DNA of 34,257 nt from Polyangiaceae bacterium (GTDB lineage Bacteria > Myxococcota > Polyangia > Polyangiales > Polyangiaceae), in contig JAICTU010000022.1 of assembly GCA_025936205.1 (NCBI GenBank), forward strand, positions 1 to 34,257, in the 5' to 3' direction. This document shows positions 32,319 through 34,257 of the stretch, piece by piece. Position 1 is the stretch's first letter, and the number at the start of each line of letters is the position of its first letter. Both the position numbers and the translations under genes were made by a program. The notes below the pieces were generated by a model. It did no database searches. It was given only the letters and a program-made list of their open reading frames with translations, and had not been told where the DNA came from.

Positions 32319-33059
32319 ATGCTGTACGAAGCGCTGAAAGAGACCCTGCTGCAACTGCTGCAGGCGCCGGAGCACCCTCCGGAGCCACCGCTCGGCTCTC
32401 CGGGCTCCGTCCAGGTCTTCCGTGCTTCTCCGCGCTATCTGACGCTGCAGCTGATCCGACACTTCGGGTCGATGGGCACAGCCCTGGTGTTCGAGCTGAT
32501 CGGCTGGGCGGCGATCGTGCCCCTGCCCGGTGGCAAGACGCTGTTCGCCGTTGCTGCCACGCTGATCGTCGGCTCGACTTTGCTGTTGATGCTCGCGCGC
32601 TACTTTCTGATCCGCATCGACTACGACATGCGCTTCTACGTCCTCACCGATCGCAGCCTGCGCATCCGTCGGGGTGCGTGGACCGTCGAAGAGAGCACCT
32701 ATACGTTTGCCAACGTGCAGAACATCACGCTGCATCAGGGGCCGCTGGAACGCTGGCTCGGCATCACGCACCTCCAGGTGGAGACGGCCGGCGGCAATGC
32801 CCCCAGGGGCGGCCCCGACGCCGCCGAGGCCCTGAACCACCAGGGGCGGCTCGATGGTATCGACCCGGACACCGCCAGCGAGTTGCGCGACCGCATCCTG
32901 CGCCACATCCGCGACTACCGCGACGCGGGCCTCGGCGACGAGCCGCAGCGCGCGCAGCGCTACAATACGAGCGCGCAGTCTGCCGCGCTGCTGCGAGCCA
33001 TCATCGATGAGCTCAGGCAGATCCGTCCGGTCTCGTCCCCTTCCTCCGACCGGAACTGA
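32319..33059 (+). CDS. Second bPH2 (DUF304) membrane protein
   Basis: A 246-residue protein with two transmembrane stretches (GTALVFELIGWAAIVPLPG and LFAVAATLIVGSTLLLMLA) followed by a PH-like domain: YDMRFYVLTDRSLRIRRGAW, STYTFANVQNITLHQGPLER, WLGITHLQVETAGG. It shares the order F-x-R-I/V-Q-x-I-x-L-x-x-G-x-x-E-R-W-L-G-x with the preceding gene, so the two are paralogous. An amphipathic N-terminus (MLYEALKETLLQLLQAPE) and a C-terminal helical tail ending in a basic, polar end are extra. The ATG at 32319 is 16 bases after the previous stop. The role in the envelope is unknown. Confidence 0.83.
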   Translation: MLYEALKETLLQLLQAPEHPPEPPLGSPGSVQVFRASPRYLTLQLIRHFGSMGTALVFELIGWAAIVPLPGGKTLFAVAATLIVGSTLLLMLARYFLIRIDYDMRFYVLTDRSLRIRRGAWTVEESTYTFANVQNITLHQGPLERWLGITHLQVETAGGNAPRGGPDAAEALNHQGRLDGIDPDTASELRDRILRHIRDYRDAGLGDEPQRAQRYNTSAQSAALLRAIIDELRQIRPVSSPSSDRN

Positions 33060-33365
33060 GGGGGTCAGAGATCAGGGTTCGGGCAGCGAGCTTGGTGCCG
33101 GACCTCGTGCTGAAGCGCCCGCTCGCCCAAAAACACAAACGCAAACGGGGCCCGAACACCGAGCCCCAAGCCCCCCCTTGAGCCAACGAGCAGTCCCCTC
33201 ACCCCGAGTGGTCCGCCATCCAAGCGTCGGGCCTCCCGCCGCGAGGTCCGCGAGCCGCTCCGCCACCACCTCGATTCGCTAGGAACCAAGCCGGGGTTGA
33301 GGCGGTTGAGGCCCCGCCTCTCCAAGGAAGAGGCGGAGCGCGAGCAAAGCGAGCGGAGGCGGGGA

Positions 33366-33393
33366 AGTCCCCCGCAGCTTCGCTGCGGGGACT
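33366..33393. repeat. Hairpin with one bulge, next to the glnA terminator
   Basis: AGTCCCCCGCAG and CTGCGGGGACT pair with a single extra C bulged, around a short CTTCG loop. It adjoins the next hairpin directly. Together they would form a tandem structure at the 3' end of either converging transcript. Confidence 0.5.
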
Positions 33394-33415
33394 GGGGGTC
33401 TGCTCCAGACCCCCC
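33394..33415. terminator. Perfect 9-bp hairpin just after the glnA stop
   Basis: GGGGGTCTG, loop CTC, CAGACCCCC, two bases from the glnA stop codon. On the minus strand it is the natural end of glnA transcription. The core CTGCTCCAG is shared with the terminator at 29655-29679. No T-run follows on the minus strand. Confidence 0.6.
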
Positions 33416-33417
33416 AA

Positions 33418-34257
33418 TTACAACGCGTAGTACATGTCGATCTCGAGCGGGTGCACCGCCTGACGGATCTTGGTCACTTCCTGCATCTTCAGGTTGATGT
33501 AGGCGTCGATCAAGTCATTGGTGAACACGTCGCCCTGGATCAAGAACTCGCGGTCCTTGTTGAGGGCTTCGAGCGAGAGGTCGAGGCCGTGGCTGACGGT
33601 GATCAGCTTCGCCTCTTCCTCGGGCGAGAGCTCGTACAGGTCCACGTCCGCGGGCTTGCCCGGATCGATCTTGTTCTTGATGCCGTCGAGCCCGGCCAGC
33701 ATCATCGCGGCGAAGCCCAGGTACGGGTTGCAGGTGGAGTCCGGGAAGCGGATCTCCATGCGCGCGGCCTTGGGGTTCGACACGTACGGGATGCGGATCG
33801 ACGCCGAGCGGTTGCGCGCCGAGTAGGCCAGGATGGTCGGGGCCTCGAAGCCGGGGACCAGACGGCGGTAGCTGTTGGTGCTCGCGTTCGTGAAGGCGTT
33901 GATCGCGCGGGCGTGCTTGATGATGCCGCCGATGTACCAGAGGGCTTCCTGAGACAGGCCAGCGTAGGCGTTGCCGGTGAAGATGTTCTTGCCTTCCTTA
34001 GACAGCGACTGGTGCACGTGCATGCCGTTGCCGTTGTCGCCCACGATGGGCTTGGGCATGAAGGTCGCCGTCTTGCCGTTGCGGTGAGCAACGTTCTGCA
34101 CGACGTACTTGAGCATGAGCACGTCGTCGGCCTTCTTGATCAGGTCGCCGAAGCCGACGCCGATCTCACACTGGCCGGCGGTCGCCACCTCGTGGTGGTG
34201 CACTTCGACCTTGAGCCCCATCGCCTCGAGCGCGAGGCACATCTCGGAACGGATATC
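33418..34257 (-). CDS. glnA: Glutamine synthetase type I, C-terminal part (start outside the window)
   Basis: The last 279 residues of glutamine synthetase, which makes glutamine from glutamate, ammonia and ATP and assembles as a dodecamer. Motifs: [16 protein letters not shown] (metal and ammonium site), [20 protein letters not shown] (ATP and glutamate site), [20 protein letters not shown] and [19 protein letters not shown]. The C-terminal segment [10 protein letters not shown] corresponds to the NLYDLPPEE region, whose Tyr is adenylylated by GlnE in the I-beta type. The Tyr is kept, so adenylylation is possible. The frame is open to the right edge. It converges on the bPH2 genes. Confidence 0.96.
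   Translation of the reverse strand, partial: DIRSEMCLALEAMGLKVEVHHHEVATAGQCEIGVGFGDLIKKADDVLMLKYVVQNVAHRNGKTATFMPKPIVGDNGNGMHVHQSLSKEGKNIFTGNAYAGLSQEALWYIGGIIKHARAINAFTNASTNSYRRLVPGFEAPTILAYSARNRSASIRIPYVSNPKAARMEIRFPDSTCNPYLGFAAMMLAGLDGIKNKIDPGKPADVDLYELSPEEEAKLITVSHGLDLSLEALNKDREFLIQGDVFTNDLIDAYINLKMQEVTKIRQAVHPLEIDMYYAL

Larger units (their letters stand above)
33060..33417. other. Convergent intergenic region filled with hairpins
   Basis: 358 bases between convergent stops, no recognisable gene. It carries a series of inverted repeats at 33314-33336 (CCGCCTCT with AGAGGCGG), 33366-33393 and 33394-33415, and GAGCG/CGAGC-type direct repeats around 33335-33360. The first 200 bases are low-complexity C/A- and G-rich DNA. 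Repetitive intergenic DNA of this sort could be a dispersed element. Confidence 0.5.

Noticed and set aside
1..34257. tRNA or rRNA genes, CRISPR arrays, transposases, phage genes
   Set aside because: I looked for tRNA T-arm patterns, regular repeat-spacer arrays and transposase or integrase motifs and found none.

Overview
The window is 34.3 kb of GC-rich, tightly packed chromosomal DNA, most likely from a myxobacterium or close relative (Myxococcota). The pointers are a eukaryote-like Ser/Thr kinase start, a double-FHA protein, an NtrC-type regulator, many lipoproteins rich in Pro, Ala or Asp, and above all a secreted GH8 enzyme ending in a MYXO-CTERM-like tail (Cys, hydrophobic helix, Arg cluster). 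I see no tRNA, rRNA, CRISPR array, insertion sequence or phage gene. The species assignment is inference.

Layout. 1-5518 (minus strand): the start of a Ser/Thr kinase, then a three-gene operon of SNF2/RapA-like helicase, SbcD/Mre11-like nuclease and SbcC-like ATPase. The ATPase stops before its second ATPase half. 5519-6086 is an AT-rich, gene-free promoter region. 6087-9598 (plus): serA and ptrB-like oligopeptidase B. 9602-12185 (minus): an NtrC-like regulator with a degenerate sigma-54 contact loop, overlapping a SUMF1-fold lipoprotein. 12302-15914: an envelope TPR-like protein, a small lipoprotein (minus), ruvA, a zinc-ribbon/double-FHA protein and a Nudix protein with a broken Nudix box. 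16097-18613 (minus): the GH8-CBM secreted glycanase. 18922-22547 then 22576-23025 (plus): comF-like, a lipoprotein, an EAL protein, a DUF420 membrane protein and dtd. 23053-23625 (minus): a lipoprotein with an Asp-Pro tail. 23761-26664 (plus): gcvP. 26762-27709 (minus): a stand-alone HD-domain protein of the CCA-adding-enzyme type.

28050-29985 is the most coherent functional group. It holds a cysteine-free (zinc-independent) L31, a COG0523 GTPase with a CxCC motif, and a cysteine-free S18. Together these look like a zinc-starvation set. A perfect 7-3-7 palindrome abuts a consensus -35 box upstream of L31 and is a candidate Zur operator. The right end carries metK with an unusual low-complexity tail containing an exact 15-bp in-frame tandem duplication, two bPH2 membrane proteins, an array of hairpins, and the 3' part of glnA.

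Many adjacent gene pairs are convergent, and several such junctions carry strong GC-rich hairpins, mostly without a U-tract. Several starts appear to be GTG or TTG; where I moved a start I say why.
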